Assembly (NCBI GenBank): GCA_964401335.1
Contig: CAYNYK010000082.1
Span: forward strand, 1-23,818
DNA length: 23,818 bases
Direction of reading: 5' to 3'
Origin: JAAYCU01 sp964401335
GTDB taxonomy: Bacteria; Planctomycetota; Phycisphaerae; UBA1845; PWPN01
Both the position numbers and the translations under genes were made by a program. The notes beneath the pieces were generated by a model. It saw nothing but the letters and a program-made list of their open reading frames with translations. It was not told the origin of the DNA and did not search any database. This document shows, in pieces, positions 1 to 6,314 of this stretch; positions within the stretch are counted from its first letter, which is position 1, and each line of letters opens with the position of its first letter.

Positions 1-55
1 GGTGCGAGAAAGGATTCTCGCACCAGCGGTCCGCTCCGCCGGCATAAAACCACGG
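1..55. repeat. Hairpin-bearing direct repeat, copy 1
   Basis: A 55-base unit that recurs without mismatch at 134-188. It opens with a perfect hairpin at 1-24: a 10-bp stem (GGTGCGAGAA / TTCTCGCACC) around an AGGA loop. The rest of the unit (25-55) is GC-rich without an obvious stem. The copy starts at the window edge, so the true unit may extend further left. It resembles a REP-type intergenic repeat; no transposase lies nearby. Confidence 0.85.
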
Positions 56-80
56 ATTCCCATCTCGATACCATGACTTA

Positions 81-125
81 CGGGATTCCCATCCCGCGAA
101 TAAAGGCACGCGAAAGGATTCGCGT
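81..125. repeat. Two further small hairpins of the same cluster
   Basis: Two perfect hairpins lie between the 55-base repeats. At 81-96 CGGGAT pairs with ATCCCG around a TCCC loop. At 108-125 ACGCGAA pairs with TTCGCGT around an AGGA loop, the same loop and flanking AA/TT as the hairpins at 1-24 and 134-157. The stems differ while the AAAGGATT core is kept, which suggests related elements under structural constraint or repeated insertion of one family. Confidence 0.7.
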
Positions 126-133
126 CCCCGGCG

Positions 134-188
134 GGTGCGAGAAAGGATTCTCGCACCAGCGGTCCGCTCCGCCGGCATAAAACCACGG
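134..188. repeat. Hairpin-bearing direct repeat, copy 2
   Basis: Exact second copy of the unit at 1-55, with its hairpin at 134-157. Identity over 55 bases without mismatch implies recent duplication or ongoing homogenisation. It lies downstream of the terminator of the minus-strand gene that ends at 307, so it is not in a coding region. Confidence 0.85.
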
Positions 189-238
189 CGGGCGTCCCCT
201 CCGCATGGCTTAGCCGAAACCAAGCGTCTACAAGCGAC

Positions 239-273
239 AAAAAGAAAGGCGGATCCTCGCGGACCCACCTTTC
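239..273 (-). terminator. Intrinsic terminator of the PKD/propeller gene
   Basis: Read on the minus strand, this is a 13-base arm, a four-base GCGA loop and a second 13-base arm. Eleven of the 13 positions pair, with outer GAAAGG / CCTTTC. A run of five T (243-239) follows at once. It lies 34 bases past the stop codon of the minus-strand gene at 307-1893, the normal place for a Rho-independent terminator. Confidence 0.8.
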
Positions 274-306
274 GTGTTTCATCCGGGTAGACAATCTCAA
301 CCAAGG

Positions 307-1893
307 TCACTCCAAAAGGAATACGCGGATCGGACCAAGTAGTTGCGTACTCGCTCCCGCGAGGGTCCGGTCCGGAGGCAAGGTGCCGTTCCGTGTGGCA
401 ATATTATCATACTGGTAAACCCTATTGGCACCATTGTCCACGATATAGCCGTTGCCGGCCGAATCAACGGCAATGGCCGTGATATTGACGGCTCCCGTGA
501 CGGTCAACGTGAAATCCGGTGTCTGCGCGCCGTTGCGCGTAGCGGCATTGTTGAAGATGTGTATCCGGTTTCCACCGCCTGCGGAGTTGACCACAAACAT
601 GGTATCGTTGGCATCAACGTACACGTCAAACAGGCCGGCAAAAACAGCGCTGGTGATGACACGGGTGGCGGCCACTGCCCCGTTTAGATTGCTGGCATTG
701 GCAAAGACCGACACGGTATTGCCGACGGCATTGGCCACATACAGATTGTCATTGGCCCCGAAATTGATACCCCGGGGGGTATTGATATTCGCACTGGTAA
801 TGGTCCGGGTGGGCGGCAGATTGCCGTTCAACGTCGCACTGGAAGCGTTGGCGTAAACGTGGACGGTCCCGCCCGCACCCAGGGCGACGAAAACAAGATC
901 GTTGGCGGTATTAATCGCCAGGCTGACCGGGTTGACGAGCAGAGTCGCGGCTCCTTGAACATTACGCGTCGGAGCGATATTTCCATTGATTCCAGTTAAG
1001 TCGGCCGCGTTGGGATAGCTGGTAAGCGAGTTACCCACGAAATTGCTGACCAGCAGGGCCCCCGCCGAGTCAACGACGATATCCGACGGCGCGATCAGTA
1101 GGGTCTGGGCGCCGGCCAGGTTGGCATCCGGAGCGATATTACCGTTGATATTGTCGGGACTCGAAATATCGTAGCCTACGATATTGTTGCCGGTGAAATT
1201 CGCCACGAGCAAAACCGGCGCGGCCGCGACCGTAACGGACACATCCACCGTATCGCTGGCGCTGATCGCCCCGTCATTAACCGTAAGCTGGAAAGTGAGC
1301 GTTTCCGTTACTGCCGGGGCGGTAAAGCTCGGCGTCGCCGAATTGGCCCCGCTCAAGGCAACGGCCGTCCCGGCGATTTGCGTCCAGGAAAAACTCAGGG
1401 GATCACCATCCGGATCGCTGCTGCCGGATCCGTTCAGGCTTACAAGATCTCCACTTAGAACACTTTGATCGGTGCCGGCGTTAGCGATTGGGGGTTGATT
1501 GCCCGCACCGGCGGTGACATTGACATTGACTGTGTCGCTGTCACTGCCCCCCTTACCGTCGCTAACCGTCAACTGGAAGCTGAGGGTCTCGGTCGTATTG
1601 GGCGCCGTGAAACTGGGACCGGCGGTTGTCGCCCCGCTCAGGGCAACCGCCGTGCCGGTCGTTTGCGTCCAGGCAAAACTCAACGTGTCGCCGTCCGGAT
1701 CGCTGCTGGCGGAGCCATTCAGAATCACAACACTGCCGCCGTTGACGTTTTGATCGGCACCCGCGTTCGCCGCCGGATTCTGATTCGTCCCCGGGCCTGG
1801 CCCCGGGCAGCCTTGCCCCATAAGCAAAGCCGACAGCACAAGCAAGACTGAGAAACCCAACTTGTACCTCCCATTGTTTTTCGCGCACATCAT
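307..1893 (-). CDS. PKD-repeat / beta-propeller surface lipoprotein candidate
   Basis: Predicted exported protein of about 528 residues. The ATG at 1893 (or the adjacent one at 1890) is chosen because AAGGAG precedes it by four (or seven) bases; a longer reading frame to 1944 lacks this signal. Residues 1-28 form a signal peptide ending at MGQGC, a weak lipobox, so Cys29 may be lipidated. Two PKD/Ig-like domains follow (about 36-130 and 135-225), each with the SSDPDGD(T/P)LSF-WTQ pattern. The C-terminal 300 residues hold five or six imperfect propeller-type repeats containing NGN-PTR or similar motifs, as in NHL-like surface proteins. No catalytic residues are recognisable. PKD domains usually serve adhesion or spacing outside the cell; the ligand is unknown. 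It is a single-gene unit with its own terminator at 239-273. It could be a secreted rather than lipid-anchored protein. Confidence 0.85.
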   Translation of the reverse strand: MMCAKNNGRYKLGFSVLLVLSALLMGQGCPGPGPGTNQNPAANAGADQNVNGGSVVILNGSASSDPDGDTLSFAWTQTTGTAVALSGATTAGPSFTAPNTTETLSFQLTVSDGKGGSDSDTVNVNVTAGAGNQPPIANAGTDQSVLSGDLVSLNGSGSSDPDGDPLSFSWTQIAGTAVALSGANSATPSFTAPAVTETLTFQLTVNDGAISASDTVDVSVTVAAAPVLLVANFTGNNIVGYDISSPDNINGNIAPDANLAGAQTLLIAPSDIVVDSAGALLVSNFVGNSLTSYPNAADLTGINGNIAPTRNVQGAATLLVNPVSLAINTANDLVFVALGAGGTVHVYANASSATLNGNLPPTRTITSANINTPRGINFGANDNLYVANAVGNTVSVFANASNLNGAVAATRVITSAVFAGLFDVYVDANDTMFVVNSAGGGNRIHIFNNAATRNGAQTPDFTLTVTGAVNITAIAVDSAGNGYIVDNGANRVYQYDNIATRNGTLPPDRTLAGASTQLLGPIRVFLLE

Positions 1894-2477
1894 TGATCTC
1901 CTTACGATATGGTCCTTATTTTCCAAGATGCTTACGTGCATCATGATTCACGCCGTCATCATGAACAAAGCTCGTTCCTGAACGCCACGAAAACCAATCC
2001 TTGGGGAATGCAAAATAAAATTCCGGCCCGAACAATAGTGACTCTAGGCACGGCGGAAACGGGTGACCAGCATTTGTAGATATACATATACAAAAATAAA
2101 CATATAAACCGCGCGCGTCTCTTAATGACACAGGGAGCATGCTTCGCGGGCGAAACAGTGTGGCAAAACGGACACGCCCCCATGAGGCACCTTCCAGCTT
2201 CAGGTGGCGGGAGATGGTCTATGGGTATGGGAGCCGGGCCGCTTTTCCGGCAGGGTGGCATGGGCAGGCCCTTGTCCCACCGCGGCGGGACAAGGGTTTG
2301 CCCGTGCTCTTAAGCTTACAGAGTACAGCACGAATATTGCCATATAAGTCGGAATTCCCTGGGCCACCTTTCTTCGGATGCACCCGGCCCAGCCACCGGT
2401 ATAGGAGCCGCGTGGTCTTTGCGGTACAATAACAGCCGACTCGGAAAGGGGACGGCAGGACAAGAAGGAAACCGTTC
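1894..2477. other. Divergent intergenic region between propeller gene and ribBA
   Basis: 584 bases with no convincing gene. It must hold the promoters of both flanking genes. An AT-rich patch at about 2076-2108 is the best candidate promoter area for the minus-strand gene, but no clear -35/-10 pair is seen. A large palindrome lies at 2258-2307. A -10-like TACAAT at 2425-2430 precedes ribBA without a recognisable -35. Short open frames here have no ribosome-binding site or family resemblance. Confidence 0.6.
2258..2307. repeat. 50-base imperfect palindrome upstream of ribBA
   Basis: The inner stem is a perfect 10 bp (CCCTTGTCCC at 2269-2278, GGGACAAGGG at 2287-2296) around an eight-base loop. 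After a 2-by-2 internal mismatch, an outer stem of nine positions (GCATGGGCA / TGCCCGTGC, one G-T pair) extends it to 2258 and 2307. There is no T-run on either strand, so it is unlikely to be a simple terminator. It fits the REP-like palindromes elsewhere in the window. It lies about 170 bases upstream of the ribBA start and could fall in its leader if transcription starts early. Confidence 0.75.
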
Positions 2478-3722
2478 ATGAGCGAGACATTTTGCACCAT
2501 TGACGAGGCCATCGCCGAATTAAAAGCCGGCCGCTTTGTGGTGTTGGTCGATGACCCCCATCGCGAGAATGAAGGGGACCTGATCTGCGCCGCGGAGGCG
2601 ATCACCCCGGCGATGGTCAATTTCATGTTGAAAGAGGCCCGCGGCGTACTCTGCGTGGCCTTGCCGCGTCGACGATGCCACGACCTGCATTTGCAGCCGC
2701 AAACGCCGGAAAACACGGCAAGGCTGGGGACGGCCTTCACCGTAACCGTGGACGCCGACAGCCGGTTCGGCGTCACCACCGGGGTCTCGGCGGCGGACCG
2801 GGCGGCGACGATCCGACTACTGGCCGACCCCAAGAGCGAGGCGGAGCACTTCAACCGCCCCGGACATATCAACCCGCTGATGGCGTGTGACGGCGGCGTG
2901 CTGGTGCGGGCCGGCCAGACGGAGGGGACGGTCGATTTGCTGCGACTGGCGGGAATGTGCCCGGCCGGGGCCTTGATCGAAATCATGAACGACGACGGGA
3001 GCATGGCCCGTGTGCCGGAGTTGGAAAAGTTCTGCCGCAAGCACGGGCTGAAGATGTGTACCATCGCCGATCTGATCGAGTATCGGTTGAAACGCGAGGC
3101 CCTTGTCGAGCGGGTGGAAACCATCGTGTTGCCCACCACCTTCGGACCGTTTACCCTCCATGCATACAAATCGATGGTCGAGTCGGAATTGCATCTGGCG
3201 GTTTGCTGTGGAGGGATTGGCGACAAGGACGCGGATGGAAAAGTAATCGAACAAACCGAGCCGGTACTGGTGCGGGTCCATTCCGAATGTCTGACCGGCG
3301 ATCTATTCGGGTCGTTGCGTTGCGATTGCGGAGATCAGTTGCGCGAAGCGCTGAAGGCCATCCAGAAGCAAGGGGCCGGCGTGGTGCTCTATCTACGGCA
3401 GGAAGGTCGGGGCATCGGCCTGCACAACAAACTCAAGGCATACAAGTTGCAGGACGAGGGCTTGGACACGGTGGAGGCAAACGAGGCCCTCGGCTTCCCC
3501 GCGGACAAACGGGATTACGGGATCGGGGCCCAGATTCTGCGGGACCTGGGATTGCGCCGGCTGCGGATCATGACCAACAACCCGAAGAAGGTGAGCCGAC
3601 TGGAAGTTTACGGACTGGAAGTTGTCGAACAGGTGCCCGTGCAAGTTCCGCCGAACGAGACCAATCTGAGATACATGCAGACCAAGAAAACGAAGATGGG
3701 GCATCTGTTGGATAATCTGTGA
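2478..3722 (+). CDS. ribBA: RibBA: DHBP synthase / GTP cyclohydrolase II
   Basis: Bifunctional first-step enzyme of riboflavin synthesis, 414 residues, cytoplasmic. The N-terminal DHBP synthase domain (about 1-205) converts ribulose 5-phosphate to dihydroxybutanone phosphate and formate. It shows the acidic metal loop DDPHRENEGDL (25-35), RPGHINPL (127-134) and NDDGSMAR. The C-terminal GTP cyclohydrolase II domain (about 210-414) has the zinc cysteines in HSECLTGDLFGSLRCDCG (Cys271, 282, 284), RQEGRGIGLHNK, and RDYGIGAQIL followed by MTNNP. Length is normal for RibBA. AAGGA lies about seven bases before the ATG. One oddity: the usual GHTEA motif reads GQTEG, with Gln at 147 where the E. coli and archaeal enzymes have a metal-binding His. 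No FMN riboswitch is recognisable upstream. The next gene lies 219 bases downstream across repeats, so co-transcription is uncertain. Confidence 0.96.
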   Translation: MSETFCTIDEAIAELKAGRFVVLVDDPHRENEGDLICAAEAITPAMVNFMLKEARGVLCVALPRRRCHDLHLQPQTPENTARLGTAFTVTVDADSRFGVTTGVSAADRAATIRLLADPKSEAEHFNRPGHINPLMACDGGVLVRAGQTEGTVDLLRLAGMCPAGALIEIMNDDGSMARVPELEKFCRKHGLKMCTIADLIEYRLKREALVERVETIVLPTTFGPFTLHAYKSMVESELHLAVCCGGIGDKDADGKVIEQTEPVLVRVHSECLTGDLFGSLRCDCGDQLREALKAIQKQGAGVVLYLRQEGRGIGLHNKLKAYKLQDEGLDTVEANEALGFPADKRDYGIGAQILRDLGLRRLRIMTNNPKKVSRLEVYGLEVVEQVPVQVPPNETNLRYMQTKKTKMGHLLDNL

Positions 3723-3784
3723 ACATGACGGCGGGTTGCATGAGCATACCAGGTATACCGGAATATGGGCGATCTCACGCCTTC

Positions 3785-3833
3785 GTTCCCTCGCTGGCCC
3801 GCCACGCGCGGGTAAACTGCTTCGGGCCGATAG
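3785..3833. repeat. CCCTCGCT palindromic repeat, copy A
   Basis: First of three copies in the window (others at 3891-3939 and 6241-6285). The shared core runs from CCCTCGCTGGCCCGCC to TAAACTGCTTCGGGC. Two mutually exclusive stems are possible. The inner one is CCCGC / GCGGG at 3798-3812. The outer one is GGCCCG (3796-3801) with CGGGCC (3823-3828), supported further out by CCCT / AGGG. It lies between ribBA and the thiD2-thiE gene. Confidence 0.8.
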
Positions 3834-3890
3834 GGTTTATTATTCCTGGGATCGAGAGATTTGTTGAAATGTGGAGCAATTACTGCATTT

Positions 3891-3939
3891 GTTCCCTCGC
3901 TAGCCCGCCACGGGCGGGTAAACTGCTTCGGGCTGGTAG
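3891..3939. repeat. CCCTCGCT palindromic repeat, copy B
   Basis: Second copy, with inner stem CCCGCC / GGCGGG around ACG. Its outer stem reads AGCCCG (3902-3907) with CGGGCT (3929-3934). Compared with copy A, both partners of the outermost pair have changed (G-C to A-T), so pairing is kept. The repeat ends two bases before the ATG at 3942 and so occupies the place of the ribosome-binding site. Confidence 0.8.
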
Positions 3940-3941
3940 TT

Positions 3942-4982
3942 ATGGATCGGGATATCGCGCGGATTATTGATGCGAATTTCAACCGGGCACGGGAGGCGGC
4001 GCGGGTGATGGAGGACTACGCGCGGTTCGTTTTGGACGATCCGGCGGGCACGGCGGCCGTCAAGCAGTTTCGGCACGATCTGGCTGGCTGTCTGGGGCGA
4101 TTGCCGGCGGAAGCACTGCTTAGCGCCCGCGACACGCCGGGCGACGTGGGCACCGGCATATCGACGACCACCGAACGACAACGGGCGGACATCGATGCGG
4201 TACTTACGGCCGCCGCCAAGCGGTTGCCCGAAGCCCTGCGGACCATCGAGGAGTACGGCAAGACGTTCGATGCGGATTTCTCGGCAGTGGTCGAGGCCTT
4301 GCGCTACCGTTCGTACGATCTCGAACAGCGTTTGCGACTGCGCGGCCGGCGAGCGGGCCGATTTGCCAAGGTGCGACTGTACGTGCTGATCACCGAGTCG
4401 CTTTGCCACGGGAACTGGTTTGAGACTGCGAAGGAAGCCATCGCCGGCGGCGCGGGGTGCCTGCAACTGCGGGAAAAGTCGCTGGACGACGGCGAACTGC
4501 TGGAGCGGGCTCGCCGCTTGGCGGATTTATGCCGCCGGCACGACGTTCTTTTCATCGTCAATGACCGGCCGGATATCGCCGTACTAAGCGATGCGGACGG
4601 GGTGCATCTGGGACAAACGGATCTCCCGGTGGCCGAGGCCCGGCGCATCGCAGGGCCAAACCGGCTGATCGGGGTGAGCACGCATACGCCGGAACAGTTG
4701 CAGGCGGCGATCGAACAGCAACCGGACTATATCGCCGTCGGCCCCATGTTCCCGTCACCAACCAAACCTCAGGAACATATCCCCGGTCCGGAACTGTTGA
4801 AGCTGGCGATTTCGCGGACTGAAATTCCCGTCGTATGTATTGGTGGCATCGAACCAGGAAATACCGGTATACTGATAGAAGCGGGAGCGCGTTGTGCGGC
4901 CGTCTGCTCTTCCGTGATCGGATGCGCGGATGTGCGGGCGGCGGCGAAGCGACTGGCGACCGCTTTTGACCTTTCGGGGTAA
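3942..4982 (+). CDS. thiE: ThiD2-ThiE fusion: HMP-P kinase / thiamine phosphate synthase
   Basis: Fused thiamine-synthesis enzyme of 346 residues. Residues 1-135 match the ThiD2 family (IIDANFNRAREAARVMEDYA; RYRSYDLEQRL). That family is known as a kinase specific for hydroxymethylpyrimidine phosphate and is often joined to ThiE. Residues 143-346 are a complete ThiE TIM barrel with QLREK (175-179), NDRPDIA (207-213), VHLGQTDL (221-228), GPMFPSPTKP (267-276) and CIGGI. ThiE couples HMP-PP to the thiazole phosphate. The ATG at 3942 starts exactly where ThiD2 homology begins; upstream in-frame codons are only translated repeat. No strong Shine-Dalgarno is present because copy B of a palindromic repeat ends two bases before the start. 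No TPP riboswitch is recognisable. The next gene starts two bases after the stop, so the two are probably co-transcribed. Confidence 0.93.
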   Translation: MDRDIARIIDANFNRAREAARVMEDYARFVLDDPAGTAAVKQFRHDLAGCLGRLPAEALLSARDTPGDVGTGISTTTERQRADIDAVLTAAAKRLPEALRTIEEYGKTFDADFSAVVEALRYRSYDLEQRLRLRGRRAGRFAKVRLYVLITESLCHGNWFETAKEAIAGGAGCLQLREKSLDDGELLERARRLADLCRRHDVLFIVNDRPDIAVLSDADGVHLGQTDLPVAEARRIAGPNRLIGVSTHTPEQLQAAIEQQPDYIAVGPMFPSPTKPQEHIPGPELLKLAISRTEIPVVCIGGIEPGNTGILIEAGARCAAVCSSVIGCADVRAAAKRLATAFDLSG

Positions 4983-4984
4983 CG

Positions 4985-5470
4985 ATGAGCTTTACCTGGG
5001 ACGAACTGGACAAAATGCGAACCAAGGGCAAGTGGGACGTTCCACTGCCTCCTACGTGCAGCAAATGCAACTACAACTTGACCGGCCTGCGTGACGAGCG
5101 TTGCCCGGAATGTGGTACGCCTTTTCGCTGGCCGGAAGTGCGCGACCGGGCGGCCCGGACGTGGGCGCTGGGCGTGCGCGTCCAACACGCCAACCAGGAC
5201 GCGACGGCAGGGGTGATCTGCGGACTGGCCGGGTGGTTTGCGATTCTGCTGGCACATCTCTTCGGCTTAGAGGCCATCCAGGTACTGGTCGATGTGATCG
5301 CCTTGTTTGTGGCCTTGCTGACAATCATTTTGGGCGCGCAGGTGCTGAACATCCGGCAGGTGCCCAAATGGGCCCGGCAATATATGTTCAAATCGCCTCC
5401 CAGCCTGCTGCTTGGGGCGGCGGCCTTGCTGCTGGGGGTTTCGTTGATGATTGGGGCCTTACTTCTGTAG
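4985..5470 (+). CDS. Zinc-ribbon membrane protein
   Basis: Uncharacterised membrane protein of 161 residues. A zinc ribbon with four cysteines (Cys25, 28, 40, 43; CSKCNYNLTG then CPECG) sits in the cytoplasmic-looking N-terminus. Three hydrophobic segments follow at about 73-95, 97-121 and 140-161. This CxxC-Y-NLTG-CPECG pattern recurs in many planctomycete membrane proteins of unknown function. The start follows the thiE stop by two bases, and the next gene begins 11 bases after this one ends, so it belongs to the same transcription unit. The next protein carries a near-identical ribbon at its C-terminus (CDYNLTG, CPECGTP), so the two may act together. No catalytic motif is visible. No function is assigned. 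Confidence 0.85.
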   Translation: MSFTWDELDKMRTKGKWDVPLPPTCSKCNYNLTGLRDERCPECGTPFRWPEVRDRAARTWALGVRVQHANQDATAGVICGLAGWFAILLAHLFGLEAIQVLVDVIALFVALLTIILGAQVLNIRQVPKWARQYMFKSPPSLLLGAAALLLGVSLMIGALLL

Positions 5471-5481
5471 ACGAGGAAAAT

Positions 5482-6177
5482 ATGAGTCAAGTAGCGACGG
5501 CTTCCCCCGTTCGGCCTGTTGAGCCAAAGCAAGCGTTGATCTGCCCGATCTGTAATAAACGCAAAAACAGCAAGAGGCGGAGGCTTTACGGTTTTCGTGT
5601 GTGTAATAAATGTTGGGCAAGATTCATTAATCGCCGTCAAGGGGCTTATATCCTAGATTGCCTCGTGATTTATATTCCAGTCGCTTGGCTTTTGAGCATG
5701 CTCATTTCCTTACCTGGATTCTCAACTTTCCCTAAAGACAAATTTCCCTTTCTCGCCATCGCTGTTTATTCTGTGCTTTTTGTCTTCAAGGATTCCGTAT
5801 CTGGAATGTCCTTGGGAAAATGGCTGGCGGGCGTTCAGGTGGTTGATGTTCAAACAAGGAAGCCAACGGGCTTCGCGGCCTCCTTTAAACGCAATCTCGC
5901 CTTTGTTATTCCTTACCTCGCTATCATTTTTCTATTAATCGGGCTTATCCAAATGTCCCGCGGCCCGCGCATCGGCGACCGTTGGGCAAAGACAATGGTG
6001 ATCTGGCGAAAATACGCCCGTAAGCCGCCGTTCGATCCGAGCGGGATATATTGCCTGGTTTGCGATTACAACCTAACCGGTAACGTGTCGGGGATATGTC
6101 CGGAATGTGGCACCCCGTTGCCGGAGCGTACCAAGGAAATACTGGCCGGGGTAGGAGCGCCCGTCGTCAACCCATAG
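5482..6177 (+). CDS. RDD-family membrane protein with two zinc ribbons
   Basis: Predicted membrane protein of 231 residues. The N-terminus has a CPIC...CNKC ribbon (Cys21, 24, 41, 44). An RDD-like domain follows, opening at RRQGAYILD (51-59), with hydrophobic segments near 60-78, 90-104 and 140-157 and the conserved-looking SGMSLGKWLAGVQVVD stretch. The C-terminus has a second ribbon (Cys191, 194, 206, 209). RDD proteins are membrane proteins of mostly unknown role, some linked to transport. ATG 5482 is preferred because AGGA lies just upstream and family similarity begins here; the in-frame extension to 5101 overlaps the previous gene. The middle is distinctly AT-richer than its neighbours: 5641-5700 has 27 G/C of 60, against 43 of 60 at 4081-4140. 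This may reflect transfer or simply hydrophobic codons. Confidence 0.85.
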   Translation: MSQVATASPVRPVEPKQALICPICNKRKNSKRRRLYGFRVCNKCWARFINRRQGAYILDCLVIYIPVAWLLSMLISLPGFSTFPKDKFPFLAIAVYSVLFVFKDSVSGMSLGKWLAGVQVVDVQTRKPTGFAASFKRNLAFVIPYLAIIFLLIGLIQMSRGPRIGDRWAKTMVIWRKYARKPPFDPSGIYCLVCDYNLTGNVSGICPECGTPLPERTKEILAGVGAPVVNP

Positions 6178-6220
6178 CCTTTGCGGAGAGTGGAAAAGTC
6201 AAGGTCGCTCTGTCGCCCTG

Positions 6221-6285
6221 TCGCCCCTGCCGGGGCGAATCCCTCGCTGGCCCGCCACGGCGGGTAAACTGCTTCGGGCTGGTAG
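6221..6285. repeat. Composite palindromic repeat with CCCTCGCT copy C
   Basis: A perfect 7-bp hairpin (TCGCCCC / GGGGCGA, loop TGCC) at 6221-6238 is followed at 6241-6285 by the third copy of the CCCTCGCT repeat. In this copy the inner stem is CCCGCC / GGCGGG around two bases, and the outermost pair is G6249 with T6280, a wobble. It lies between two converging genes (ends at 6177 and 6315), where it could slow transcription from both sides. There is no T-run, so a classical terminator is not supported. Confidence 0.75.
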
Positions 6286-6314
6286 GATACCGCTTGCGCG
6301 GATCATCGCTTGGC

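Noticed and set aside
1..188. CRISPR array
   Set aside because: There are only two copies of a 55-base unit separated by 78 bases that hold other hairpins, with no regular spacing and no cas genes.
1894..2477. FMN riboswitch upstream of ribBA
   Set aside because: I looked for the conserved GGGGCAGGGTGAAA and ACCGGCGGT-type blocks and did not find them. The palindrome at 2258-2307 does not fit that fold. A covariance-model search would settle it.
3751..3758. GGTATACC palindrome after ribBA as terminator or operator
   Set aside because: Eight bases only, no T-run and no second copy in the window.
3723..3941. TPP riboswitch upstream of thiD2-thiE
   Set aside because: The CTGAGA and ACCTGATC-type blocks are missing; the gap is mostly two copies of a palindromic repeat.
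5101..5481. N-terminal extension of the RDD protein to 5101
   Set aside because: It overlaps the preceding zinc-ribbon gene in another frame. ATG 5482 has a ribosome-binding site and starts where family features begin.
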